DNA of 64,000 nt from Leptolyngbya sp. FACHB-8 (GTDB lineage Bacteria > Cyanobacteriota > Cyanobacteriia > Elainellales > Elainellaceae): positions 156,688-220,687 of the forward strand of contig NZ_JACJOO010000087.1 in the NCBI RefSeq assembly GCF_014695575.1, read 5' to 3'. Both the position numbers and the translations under genes were made by a program. The notes beneath the pieces were generated by a model. The model worked only from the letters and a program-made list of their open reading frames with translations, had not been told where the DNA came from and searched no databases. Shown here in pieces: positions 27,685-36,594 of this stretch (position 1 is its first letter; every line of letters begins with the position of its first letter).

Positions 27685-29922
27685 ATGGTGGATTGGTTGG
27701 CGCTTTTGGGGATGAAGCGAACAGCAGAAGTGGTATTCCAACCAATCCCAGGAGACCTGGCAAAGGCATCTCCTCGACAGTTGCATCATGAGATTTTTGG
27801 TAAGCACTGGCAGGATGAAGCCTGGCATGACGCCCTGGGAGTTACCGCCGGTCTGATTGATGCCAGGTTGGCGGGAAAAATGATTGAGTTTCTGCTAACC
27901 CAAAACGTTAATAGAAGCCAGTTTTTAAAGCAACATGACTATTTGGAAAAAGCGGGACTTAGCCATCTGCTTCTAGCTGCAAGATGTTTTGCTGAAGTAA
28001 AGGATAAGACAGCGATCGCTCAGACCTCCATACGGTTGCGCAAAACCTTACAACGCGAAGTTGAACTAGAGTATCCCTACCCGTTCGATGCTGAGTTGGC
28101 GGCGACACTCGTAACAACCATTGCGGCCCTATGGAAGGATGATCCCGAAACATTACCCTGGCTGAAAGAGTGTTTCCGGTTTGATTATTTGTCATATATT
28201 CCGACAGCAGCGGTGCAGGCGATCGCTCAAACCTGGAAAGATGACCCACAGACCTTACCCTGGCTCAAAACCTGTGCCCAATTCCATGAGAGTTGGGCTG
28301 TGCAGAGTGCGGCAGTTCGGGAGTTAGCGCAAGGCTGGAGAGATGACCCAGACGTTTTACCCATTCTCGAAAGCTGCGTTCAATTCCATCAGAAGTGGGA
28401 AGTGCGAAGTGTAGCTGTGCAGGAGCTAGCGCGAGGCTGGAGAAATGACTTTCGCATCCTACTCTGGCTTAAGACTTATGCCCAAGCCCATGGTGAACCC
28501 AGGCTGCGGGGTACGGTGCTACAAGAGTTGGCCCAAGGTTGGAGAACTGACCTGGAGGTTTTAGCCATTCTCAAACGTGCCTGTTCTGATAGTGAACCCG
28601 TTGTGCGGGTTGTAGCAGTGCAGGAATTAGCACGAGGTTGGAGACACAGCCCGGAAGTTTTAGCCATGCTCAAAAGCTACGCTCAATCCAATGAGCATAT
28701 GTATGTACGACTCGTGTTGCAGGAGCTAGCGCGAGGCTGGCAAGATGACCCAGAGGTTTTAGCCATTCTCAAAAAACACATCCAAACGGGTGAGGATGGA
28801 GCCGTTCGGATTGTGGCAATACAGGAGTTAGCACGAGGCTGGAGAAATGACCCAGAGACCCTAACCCTGATCAAAAACAGTATCCATACCGATGAGCGTG
28901 GTCTTCAGCATACCGTGGTGCAGGAGATCGTGCGAGGTTGGAAAGATGACCCAGATACGCTCCTCTGGCTCAAAAAACTGGCTCAATCCCATGAAGATAG
29001 GATTGCGCAGATTGAAGCAATCAAGGGTATAGCGCAAGGCTGGAGGAATGATCCAGAGATTTTATCCTGGCTCAAAAAACTGGTCCAACTGGACCAACGT
29101 GATTGGCAAAATGATTTCCCTTCAACCACTGTGGTGCAAGAGATAGCACGAGGCTGGGGAGACCGTTTGGAGACTTTATCCTGGCTTAAAAAGCTGACCC
29201 AGACCCGTTTCTGGACTGTGCGGTCTACCGCGATTCGGGAACTTGCTCAAGGCTGGAAAGACGACCCAAAAACCTTGGCTATTCTTAAAAGGTGTGTTCA
29301 GTTTGATGAAGATTCATTTGTACGGAATACAGCAGTGAGAGAGCTAGCGCGAGGCTGGAATGATGACCCAGAGGCCCTAGCAATTATCAAAAAACACGTT
29401 CAAGCCGATCAGGATAAGGTCATGCGGCATGTGGTTGTGGAGGGATTAGTACGAAGTAAGAGAAAAGACTTAGAAACCTTAGCAATCTTCAAAAACCTTG
29501 CTCAATCCGATGAAGATGTGTTTGTGAAATGCGAGGCACTTCAAGGAATGGCGCGAGGCTGGAGAGCCGATCCAGAAACCCTGGCGATTCTCAAAAAACT
29601 AGCCCAGTTTGATGAGCATGGGACTGTACGATGTGCGGCAATTGATGAGTTGGTGCGGGGTTGGAACACCGCCTCTGAGATGTTTGAGTTGTTATGCGAT
29701 CGCGCCCAAGATGATCCCTTTGAGCCTAGACATAAGTGGCAAGAAAATCCTCGGAAAGCCGCCCTGAAAGCACTCGTCCATTATTACGTCAATCATCCTC
29801 AGACATGGGAATTATTGCGCGATCGCGCCCAGAATGATCCCCATGAACAAGTTCGAGAATACGCCACAAAACAATTAGCCGAGTTAGAACTAATACCTTC
29901 GCCATTCTTCTCAAGCCTTTGA
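27685..29922 (+). CDS. HEAT-repeat protein, probable C-terminal part of a NACHT NTPase
   Basis: 745 residues. The first about 110 (RQLHHEIFGKHWQDEAWHDA, then LAGKMIEFLLTQ, HLLLAARCFAEVKD) resemble the helical segment that follows the NTPase in cyanobacterial NACHT proteins. About 16 HEAT-like units of 35-40 residues follow, each with a version of ELARGWRDDPETL...LKK. No NACHT or other P-loop domain is present and none is encoded directly upstream. This is therefore either a 5'-truncated NACHT remnant or a stand-alone repeat protein. NACHT-HEAT proteins act as sensors in immunity and signalling; the repeats would be the ligand or partner surface. The last 22 bases of the gene form part of the hairpin at 29899. 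Confidence 0.75.
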   Translation: MVDWLALLGMKRTAEVVFQPIPGDLAKASPRQLHHEIFGKHWQDEAWHDALGVTAGLIDARLAGKMIEFLLTQNVNRSQFLKQHDYLEKAGLSHLLLAARCFAEVKDKTAIAQTSIRLRKTLQREVELEYPYPFDAELAATLVTTIAALWKDDPETLPWLKECFRFDYLSYIPTAAVQAIAQTWKDDPQTLPWLKTCAQFHESWAVQSAAVRELAQGWRDDPDVLPILESCVQFHQKWEVRSVAVQELARGWRNDFRILLWLKTYAQAHGEPRLRGTVLQELAQGWRTDLEVLAILKRACSDSEPVVRVVAVQELARGWRHSPEVLAMLKSYAQSNEHMYVRLVLQELARGWQDDPEVLAILKKHIQTGEDGAVRIVAIQELARGWRNDPETLTLIKNSIHTDERGLQHTVVQEIVRGWKDDPDTLLWLKKLAQSHEDRIAQIEAIKGIAQGWRNDPEILSWLKKLVQLDQRDWQNDFPSTTVVQEIARGWGDRLETLSWLKKLTQTRFWTVRSTAIRELAQGWKDDPKTLAILKRCVQFDEDSFVRNTAVRELARGWNDDPEALAIIKKHVQADQDKVMRHVVVEGLVRSKRKDLETLAIFKNLAQSDEDVFVKCEALQGMARGWRADPETLAILKKLAQFDEHGTVRCAAIDELVRGWNTASEMFELLCDRAQDDPFEPRHKWQENPRKAALKALVHYYVNHPQTWELLRDRAQNDPHEQVREYATKQLAELELIPSPFFSSL

Positions 29923-29973
29923 TTTTGCATGGGCGACGTGCACGCAAAATCAAAGGCTTGAGAAGAATGGCGA
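29899..29973. repeat. 30-bp hairpin overlapping the HEAT gene stop
   Basis: Arms 29899-29928 and 29944-29973 pair perfectly over 30 bp, with the 15-base loop ATGGGCGACGTGCAC. The inner half (CCTTTGATTTTGC) matches the hairpins at 39501 and 54228, while the outer half is locus-specific. The left arm contains the last codons and stop of the HEAT gene. Confidence 0.9.
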
Positions 29974-29991
29974 GCATGTTTAATCAGGAAC

Positions 29992-30681
29992 ATGACTACT
30001 CCCCCATCGCCAAGGCTTGATAAGGTTGTAATTACCCCAGTCGATTACTTCATGAAATACTACCGCCAGCAAGCCAACGTCTTTCCCGAAGGCTACCTCA
30101 CCACCCTTCGTGGCGAAGTCTCTGCTTGCTCCTACTTTGCCACCAATAACCTCAACCGCGATTTTGTCAGCACCAAAGGCTTCTCGGTTGTGTTTCTGCG
30201 ATCGCATATCCCCGAAGTTGAGCGGCGCTTTCCTTACTTCAAACCCTACCTCGATCAAGCTTTGTTGCCCGACTGCAACGCCTTTTATCTCAATCCCTTG
30301 CAACTCACCCAGGGTTCTCGCGTTGACCCCCACATCGATCGCTCCCTGCGCTCCTATTGCAAAACCATCGATCCACCCCAGGTTGTGAGCGTGTTGTATG
30401 TCACGGTGCCGTCTAATCTGCAAGGCGGGGAGTTAGTGTTGCAGCGCGATCGCCAATCCATCGCCCAAATCAAACCTCGCCCCAACACCTTGCTTTACTT
30501 CCAGGGAGACCTGACTCATTCCGTGAATGCGGTTACTTCCTCCGGCAGCCGTTTGAGTCTTGTTTGTGAGCAATACCATCTCAGTGACACTGAATTGCAT
30601 CAAATTCCGGCCTTTACCATCGAATCCCGAGCCAGCCAGGGCAAGCCGGCCTCTACAAAACATCCCTCTCGGGGTAGGTAA
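29992..30681 (+). CDS. 2-oxoglutarate/Fe(II)-dependent oxygenase
   Basis: 229-residue double-stranded beta-helix dioxygenase, which would couple oxidative decarboxylation of 2-oxoglutarate to hydroxylation of an unknown substrate. The iron triad is H114 and D116 in DPHIDRS plus H176 in THSV, and the 2-oxoglutarate-binding arginine is R187 in SRLSLV. The core GGELVLQRDRQ and PNTLLYFQGDLTHSV is typical of prolyl 4-hydroxylase-like proteins. The C-terminal tail (after residue 200) is polar and disordered. No signal peptide. It starts 69 bp after the HEAT gene, just behind the long hairpin, and 135 bp before a hybrid kinase on the same strand. Confidence 0.85.
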   Translation: MTTPPSPRLDKVVITPVDYFMKYYRQQANVFPEGYLTTLRGEVSACSYFATNNLNRDFVSTKGFSVVFLRSHIPEVERRFPYFKPYLDQALLPDCNAFYLNPLQLTQGSRVDPHIDRSLRSYCKTIDPPQVVSVLYVTVPSNLQGGELVLQRDRQSIAQIKPRPNTLLYFQGDLTHSVNAVTSSGSRLSLVCEQYHLSDTELHQIPAFTIESRASQGKPASTKHPSRGR

Positions 30682-30816
30682 CGATATCAGCCTTACTCGG
30701 CATAATCGAAAGGCATATTACTGGAGCAGCATCCCACCTGCGGAAATTATCCTATCTACCCTAAGGGAACTCTGTGCGGATGTTGCCGTAGTCTTGCCCC
30801 TCTATACCAACAGCCC

Positions 30817-33800
30817 ATGGTTGAGCAGTGGAATAAAAATAATCCAGTTCAACCCGAGGTCGACGGGTGGGGAGTTGAGGTGGCTCCTGTCCTGTCGTCG
30901 TATCCATCTCCGCCAGAACTGGCGCAGCAATGGGAGGGGCAAATTCATGCCCAATCTGAGGTTTTAGAGGCTATTCTTGCCGCCTCTGTCGACCATATTT
31001 ATGTATTTGACCGTGCCGGTCGCTACCAGTATGTGAGTCAGGGCGGTGCGGAGATTATGGGCTATGACCCAGAAGAGTTGTTGGGCAAAACTTGGGGGGA
31101 AGCTGGGCTGCCCGTGGACCAGATGCACCGGGTTGATGCTCAACGGGAAACCGTCATGGCAACGGGGCAGCCGATCAAGGCCGAAATTCAATACACAGGA
31201 ATCCACGGAACCCACGACTACGAGTACATTCTCACTCCCTGGCGCACCTCTGATCAGAGAACAGTGGGCGTCATTGCCATTTCCCGCGATGTGACTGATC
31301 GCAAGCGTGCAGAACGAGAACGCGAAGCTACTAAGCAGCAGGTCACTAACCTGCTCGAAAGTATTACTTACGGCTTTATCGCCTTTGATTATGAATGGCG
31401 CTATACCTATGTCAATGCAGCCGCAGCCAAGATGGCAGGGCGATCGCCCCAAGAACTTCTGGGTCGCCGCTGGCAGGAGGTATTTCCCGATGTGCTGAGC
31501 CAGAATGCTGACATGGCCCAGCATTTTGAGCGGGCGATGAGAGAGCGGGTTACGGTTCATTTTGAAACGTTTTCCACGCCTCTGAAACGTTGGGTTGAGA
31601 TGACGGCGTTTCCTTCGCCTGAGGGGATTTCGGTGTTCTTTCGAGATGTGGGCGATCGCAAACAAGCGGAAGATAGTCTACGTCAGCGGGAACACGAGTT
31701 TCGCACTCTGGTTGAAAATACGCCAGATATCATCATTCGCTACGATCGCCACCTCCGCCACCTCTACGTCAACCCTACTATCGAACAAGCTCTGGGCCTG
31801 CCACGGCAGGATTTTATTGGTAAAACGGGAGCCGAGCTTGGGTTTACAAGTGCCACGTCTCAGAATTGGGATACCGTGTTGCGCCAAGTATTTGAGACCG
31901 GAGAGGCCAGTACCCTGGAATTTGAGTTTCCCAATCTCGCCCAGCAAATGCGGGCGTATCAGGCCCAATTTGTTCCCGAAATCATTGAGGGAGATGCTAT
32001 TCAAACGGTGCTGGCAGTTGTGCGCGATGTCACCGAATACAAAGGCGTTGAGCAAGAGCTACGCGATAGTGAGGAGCGTCTGCGGTTAGCCATGGATGCC
32101 GGCCACATGGGTGCCTGGGAATGGAATCTCGACACCAATGTGCAGCGCTGGGATGTGAACCAGTACAAAATCTTTGGGGTTGATAAGGATCAAATTGAAT
32201 TAGACGCAGACACGTTTTTTAACTTTGTTCACCCTGATGACTGGCCCCATGTTCAGGAAACCAACGCCCGTGTTCTATCAGAAGCCAGCAGCTATCGAAC
32301 GGAGTTTCGCATTATTCAGCCCAATGGTCGGGTGCGCTGGTTATCCAGCCAGGGTATGGTGGTGCAGGGTCGCGACGGCAAGCCGGTGCGGATGATTGGG
32401 GTCAACTTTGACGTTACTGATCGCAAACTGGCGGAAGAAGCATTACGCAGCAGCGAAAACCGCTACCGCACTCTGGCGAATGCTGTTTCGCAATTAATGT
32501 GGACGAATGATGCAGCCGGCCAGGTGCAATTCTTCAATCAAACCTGGCTCGATTACACAGGAATGTCCCTGGAGGAAAGCCTAAAACAGTGGGCGAAAAA
32601 GATTCACCCCGATGATTGGCCCATCATTCGTGCTGCCAGAGCCCAATCCCTTGAAAAGGGTGAAGCGTATGAAATGGAAATGCGGCTACAACGGTTTGAT
32701 CAAACCTACCGCTGGCATCTGGCCCGTGTGGTGCCGCTGAAAGATGAGGATGGGCAGGTGATCTCCTGGTTTGGCACCGCGATGGATATCCATGAGCGCA
32801 AACAGGCAGAAGAGGAGCGCGATCGCCTCCTCCAGTTAGAACAAGCCGCCCGTACCCAGGCCGAAACTGCCAATCGCATCAAAGACGAATTTCTGGCAGT
32901 GCTCTCCCATGAGTTGCGATCGCCGCTCAATCCTATTCTGGGCTGGACAAAGCTTCTGCAAACCCGTCAACTTGATTCCACCGCAATTCAACGGGCGCTT
33001 GATACGATTGAGCGTAATGCCAAACTCCAGGCCCAATTAATTGAAGATTTATTGGATATCTCCCGCATTCTGCGAGGCAAATTGACGCTGAACGTGGGAG
33101 TGGTCAACCTGACCAACATCATCGAAGCTGCGCTCGAAACAGTGCGCTTGGCCGCTGAGGCGAAGCATATCACTATCCAAACCCGCTTTTTACCCGATGT
33201 TGGGCCTGTATCGGGAGATGGAGCACGGCTTCAACAAATTGTCTGGAACTTGCTCTCTAATGCTGTCAAGTTCACGCCCAATGGTGGTCGCGTTGAAGTT
33301 TGCCTAGAGCAAGTCGGTACAGAGGCATGTATCATTGTCCAGGATTCTGGAAAAGGGATTAAGCCTGAATTCTTGCCCCACGTTTTCGATCATTTTCGCC
33401 AGGAAGACGGAACCACTACCCGTCAGTTTGGTGGGTTAGGTCTGGGCCTGGCGATTGTTCGTCACCTAACTGAATTACACGGGGGTAGCGTTCGTGCCGA
33501 AAGCCCTGGGGAAGGACTGGGAGCCACGTTTATTGCTCAACTTCCTGTACTGAGTCCCTCAGCCCAACAGGCTATTGCACGAAGCGCCCTCAGAGCACGC
33601 TCCCGTTGTCTAACCCCTCGTGCCTGTTTAGAAAACCTCCGCATTTTAGCGGTTGATGATGAAGCAGACATGCGAGAGCTCATCCATACAGTGTTGGAAC
33701 AATCGGGGGCTATGGTTCAGATAGCCGCTTCGGCCCAGGAAGGATTGTCTGCTTTAGCAGACTTCAAACCCGATATTCTCATCAGCGATATTGGCATGCC

Positions 33801-34008
33801 GGAGATGGATGGCTACAGTTTTCTGCGACAAGTTAGGAATTTGCCCGAAGACCAGGGGGGACAAATCCCGGCGATCGCCCTCACAGCCTACGCGGGTGAA
33901 GCCAATCATCAACGAGCCCTGGCTGTTGGCTTTCAACGCCATCTCTCTAAACCCGTTGAACCGGAAGTTTTGATAGAGGCGATCACCCAGGTTCTAGAAA
34001 ACCGTTAG
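30817..34008 (+). CDS. Hybrid sensor histidine kinase with five PAS domains
   Basis: 1063-residue cytoplasmic kinase with no membrane segment. Five PAS/PAC units, each ending in a DVTDRK-like motif, span about residues 45-670; units 4 and 5 are the PAS_3 type with HPDDW. HisKA has the phospho-acceptor H698 in SHELRSPL. The HATPase has an N box (NLLSNAVKF), DSGKGI, and GGLGLGLAIV. A C-terminal receiver has the acidic pair in AVDDEAD, acceptor D991 in LISDIGMPEMDG and the lysine in LSKPVE. The multi-PAS array suggests several small-molecule, redox or light inputs, but no chromophore cysteine is obvious. The next gene is convergent with only 14 bp between stops. Confidence 0.93.
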   Translation: MVEQWNKNNPVQPEVDGWGVEVAPVLSSYPSPPELAQQWEGQIHAQSEVLEAILAASVDHIYVFDRAGRYQYVSQGGAEIMGYDPEELLGKTWGEAGLPVDQMHRVDAQRETVMATGQPIKAEIQYTGIHGTHDYEYILTPWRTSDQRTVGVIAISRDVTDRKRAEREREATKQQVTNLLESITYGFIAFDYEWRYTYVNAAAAKMAGRSPQELLGRRWQEVFPDVLSQNADMAQHFERAMRERVTVHFETFSTPLKRWVEMTAFPSPEGISVFFRDVGDRKQAEDSLRQREHEFRTLVENTPDIIIRYDRHLRHLYVNPTIEQALGLPRQDFIGKTGAELGFTSATSQNWDTVLRQVFETGEASTLEFEFPNLAQQMRAYQAQFVPEIIEGDAIQTVLAVVRDVTEYKGVEQELRDSEERLRLAMDAGHMGAWEWNLDTNVQRWDVNQYKIFGVDKDQIELDADTFFNFVHPDDWPHVQETNARVLSEASSYRTEFRIIQPNGRVRWLSSQGMVVQGRDGKPVRMIGVNFDVTDRKLAEEALRSSENRYRTLANAVSQLMWTNDAAGQVQFFNQTWLDYTGMSLEESLKQWAKKIHPDDWPIIRAARAQSLEKGEAYEMEMRLQRFDQTYRWHLARVVPLKDEDGQVISWFGTAMDIHERKQAEEERDRLLQLEQAARTQAETANRIKDEFLAVLSHELRSPLNPILGWTKLLQTRQLDSTAIQRALDTIERNAKLQAQLIEDLLDISRILRGKLTLNVGVVNLTNIIEAALETVRLAAEAKHITIQTRFLPDVGPVSGDGARLQQIVWNLLSNAVKFTPNGGRVEVCLEQVGTEACIIVQDSGKGIKPEFLPHVFDHFRQEDGTTTRQFGGLGLGLAIVRHLTELHGGSVRAESPGEGLGATFIAQLPVLSPSAQQAIARSALRARSRCLTPRACLENLRILAVDDEADMRELIHTVLEQSGAMVQIAASAQEGLSALADFKPDILISDIGMPEMDGYSFLRQVRNLPEDQGGQIPAIALTAYAGEANHQRALAVGFQRHLSKPVEPEVLIEAITQVLENR

Positions 34009-34022
34009 GATCCTTATAAATT

Positions 34023-36278
34023 CTATGCCACCGTTTTTGGAGGTGTTGGAGGACACCAGAACAAATTTTTACTAGACACTCCCAGGGATTCTAAAATCCC
34101 TTGCATAATGCCGGTGCAATACATCCAGTGCCCCATATCTTCATACATCCGATCGGGGTTAAACTCCAGGTTATAGTGTAGGACACTGGTCAGGCCTGCA
34201 AACTCTTCTGAAGATTGCGGCGAAATGAGCAGCAGGTGAAAAGGCTTACCGTTACAGTGTTTCTCTAACTTTGTGATCAGATCAATCACACCGTTGCGGT
34301 CAGCTCTGCCCGTTCGCATGAACAGAATCTTGTCACTATGCTGAAGAGTATACCAAAAGCGTTTGGACCGTGCCGAATAACGCGTGCGCATACGCTCATA
34401 CACGGGCTTTATATCTTGCAGTGGATCATCCGTTTCTTCAACTTCATGAGCAAAAGACAACCCCGACCACTTGCCATGGTAGATACGCCCTGCATCAAAG
34501 TTGTAATGCAAAAAGTCAGGGTTCCACATATCCTCAAACTTATTTTCGATCATGTCTGCTACATCACTAATCTGCGTGGTGCGCGTCAGATCGAAGGGGA
34601 AGGCAGGTCCGTCATACTCCATCTTGTAGAGCACCATGCGAATGGCACAGCGATCGCCCAATGGTACCAATGCAATCCGACTAATATCCGTTAACGAACA
34701 TTGATACTGCAAGCGCAAAACGGACTTCGCAGGTGCTTTCACCCGGCTCTCCAAACCCTCATTGCCAACCATTAGTGTGCGGAAAGGCGCATCGGGATTC
34801 AGCGGATCACTATACACACCTTGGGGTAATGCCTTTAGGGCACTCCGAACCTGTTTCCACATGGGATGGATGTTGAAAGTATGGTCCGATTCATTGATGA
34901 TTCGAATGTGATGCTCATCCTCCTGCAAAATCCCCAACTGACCGTCATAAAACAGTAGGCGAGTTTTGTCGGGTAGCCAAAAATTGAAAGCAGGACAATA
35001 TTCCTGATCTGATTCCGGAGGGATTTCCAGAGTGGTCGCGATCGCCCCATCCTCGCCCACAGAAATACACGTCGGTTCCCCTGTTGTGGCATCCTCTGTC
35101 CAGTAAATACCTGGGCGTAATCCTGCCTTGCTTTGCAACTCCCGCTGTAAATTGTGCCAATGGGGGGCAATGGTATAAGGGTAAGGGGATGGGTTGGTGA
35201 TCCGCAGTTTTCGCTCCAGCACTCGTGCCGAAATTTGAAAACCTTTTTCGTCCCGATAAATGAGAACCGCTTCAGGCTGCTGTTGTTCCTGGAGCCAGGT
35301 GTCACGGTTTTGCTGAAAAAAAGGGAGGGCGATCGCCTCAAACATGAGCTGATGCCCATAGGTATTAGGATGGGCTGGATCATAGGAAGCTCCACTCTTC
35401 CAACGTCCCTGGCCATCCTCCACCGCCTCCAACCAGTCGAGCACTGGGATGCCCCAACTCACCATCCGCTGCTGCGTCTCCTTCAGCAACCGATAATGCT
35501 CTGGAGAATACGCACCATGGGGATAAACGCCACCTAGAATAGGACGTGCGCCGATTTCCCAGGTCATTTTGATCAATTGCTGCAAGCCGATCTCAAAGTG
35601 CTGCTGCACTGCCTGTCGCTTTCCGGGAGGGCAAAAAGCAAACCCTTCATTTCCGAGGGAAAGGGCAATGACTACAATGTCGGGTCGCTCGGGTGTAACC
35701 ACAGAGGGGAAACGGGCGATCGTACGACTGACATCGGCTCCCAACTCGGACAGGTTCACGAGTTGGTGACCATACTCCTGGTGAAGTGCCTGCTCCAATT
35801 TGGAGGCCCACCCGTCCATCATCCAGGCTTTATGCCCCAACGCAACCGAGCTACCCAAAACAACTACCTTTAAACCATCCGGCGCTTTATCAGGTAGCGG
35901 CCTCGTGTAATTTTCCAGATAACCAAAGGGGTAGGGCTGTACAAAGCCAAAGGCTCCATCATCCACAATTAGCGTTTGGCCCTCAGCCTGGGTGATAGAT
36001 TCTAGCCCAAGCCACCGATTCCAACCCCAGGCCTCATAGTTCACCCGGCCATCAGGACCGAAGCGTACATATTTGTACTCAATGGCTTGACGCTCAGCAG
36101 TTTCCAGGGCAGGCTGAGGCCCAATTTCTATATCAGCATGCCAGATGGGGTATTGACCAGCACGAGTTTGTAGGCGGACACAGCGGTTAATATCCCATTC
36201 GCCCAATTCGGGAATAGAACCCACCAGACCGATCGATTCACCTACCTTGGTTTGCGCACTGATCTGGAAGTGAAACAT
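34023..36278 (-). CDS. CBM20 - SGNH hydrolase - DUF1796-like fusion protein
   Basis: 751 residues. Residues 1-110 look like a CBM20 starch/glycogen-binding module (QTKVGESIGLVGSIPELGEW, IEYKYVRFGPDGRVNYEAW). Residues 135-335 are an SGNH/GDSL hydrolase with GSSVALGH in place of GDS, an oxyanion-type GNEG, and the Asp-His pair in DPAHPNTYGH. A middle region has two related beta-rich units (about 345-440 and 445-530). From about 535 the protein resembles DUF1796 putative cysteine peptidases (PLGDRCAIRM, GPAFPFDL, SFAHEVEE, ARSKRFWYTL). No signal peptide, so it should act in the cytoplasm, perhaps on glycogen or a glycan. The combined architecture is unfamiliar to me; the DUF1796 call is less sure than the other two. 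Confidence 0.75.
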   Translation of the reverse strand: MFHFQISAQTKVGESIGLVGSIPELGEWDINRCVRLQTRAGQYPIWHADIEIGPQPALETAERQAIEYKYVRFGPDGRVNYEAWGWNRWLGLESITQAEGQTLIVDDGAFGFVQPYPFGYLENYTRPLPDKAPDGLKVVVLGSSVALGHKAWMMDGWASKLEQALHQEYGHQLVNLSELGADVSRTIARFPSVVTPERPDIVVIALSLGNEGFAFCPPGKRQAVQQHFEIGLQQLIKMTWEIGARPILGGVYPHGAYSPEHYRLLKETQQRMVSWGIPVLDWLEAVEDGQGRWKSGASYDPAHPNTYGHQLMFEAIALPFFQQNRDTWLQEQQQPEAVLIYRDEKGFQISARVLERKLRITNPSPYPYTIAPHWHNLQRELQSKAGLRPGIYWTEDATTGEPTCISVGEDGAIATTLEIPPESDQEYCPAFNFWLPDKTRLLFYDGQLGILQEDEHHIRIINESDHTFNIHPMWKQVRSALKALPQGVYSDPLNPDAPFRTLMVGNEGLESRVKAPAKSVLRLQYQCSLTDISRIALVPLGDRCAIRMVLYKMEYDGPAFPFDLTRTTQISDVADMIENKFEDMWNPDFLHYNFDAGRIYHGKWSGLSFAHEVEETDDPLQDIKPVYERMRTRYSARSKRFWYTLQHSDKILFMRTGRADRNGVIDLITKLEKHCNGKPFHLLLISPQSSEEFAGLTSVLHYNLEFNPDRMYEDMGHWMYCTGIMQGILESLGVSSKNLFWCPPTPPKTVA

Positions 36279-36443
36279 AGTATTTTTTCCAGATAATCGA
36301 GACTAAGTGTGAGACAGGCAGATAAACCGCAAAACTGAATTGAACCTACCATGGAACAGGCCAAAGGTATGTCACAGAATTGACACCACAGAATCCCCCT
36401 ATAGGCAGGTTAGCCCCAAAAAGCTTCTCCTTCCTTTCTAAAA

Positions 36444-36508
36444 CAAGACCCTGGAAGCCCTACTTTTTGTGCGCAAAGTGCACAAAAAGTAGGGCTTCCA
36501 GGGTCTTG
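36444..36508. repeat. 29-bp hairpin with GCGCAAAGTGC tip
   Basis: Arms 36444-36472 and 36480-36508 pair perfectly. The loop is GCAAAGT, and the stem next to it has TTTTTGTGC with GCACAAAAA. It lies downstream of the - strand radical SAM gene (ends 36595) and upstream of the CBM20 fusion, so a terminator role is plausible. The gap 36279-36594 holds this and the next hairpin only. Confidence 0.9.
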
Positions 36509-36556
36509 AATAGGGTGTGGAGGAGGGGTGTGTGGTTCCTTCTCTACACCCTATTC
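36508..36556. repeat. Second hairpin abutting the 36444 hairpin
   Basis: GAATAGGGTGTGGAG (36508-36522) pairs with 36542-36556 over 15 positions with one wobble pair. It starts on the last base of the previous hairpin, so the two form a tandem structure. Confidence 0.8.
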
Positions 36557-36594
36557 ATAGGCTTGAAGAACCACCTGAAGGGGCAAGACTCGAA

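Noticed and set aside
30964..31665. 233-codon frame antisense to the five-PAS kinase
   Set aside because: Overlaps well-defined PAS domains on the + strand and lacks its own start or context.
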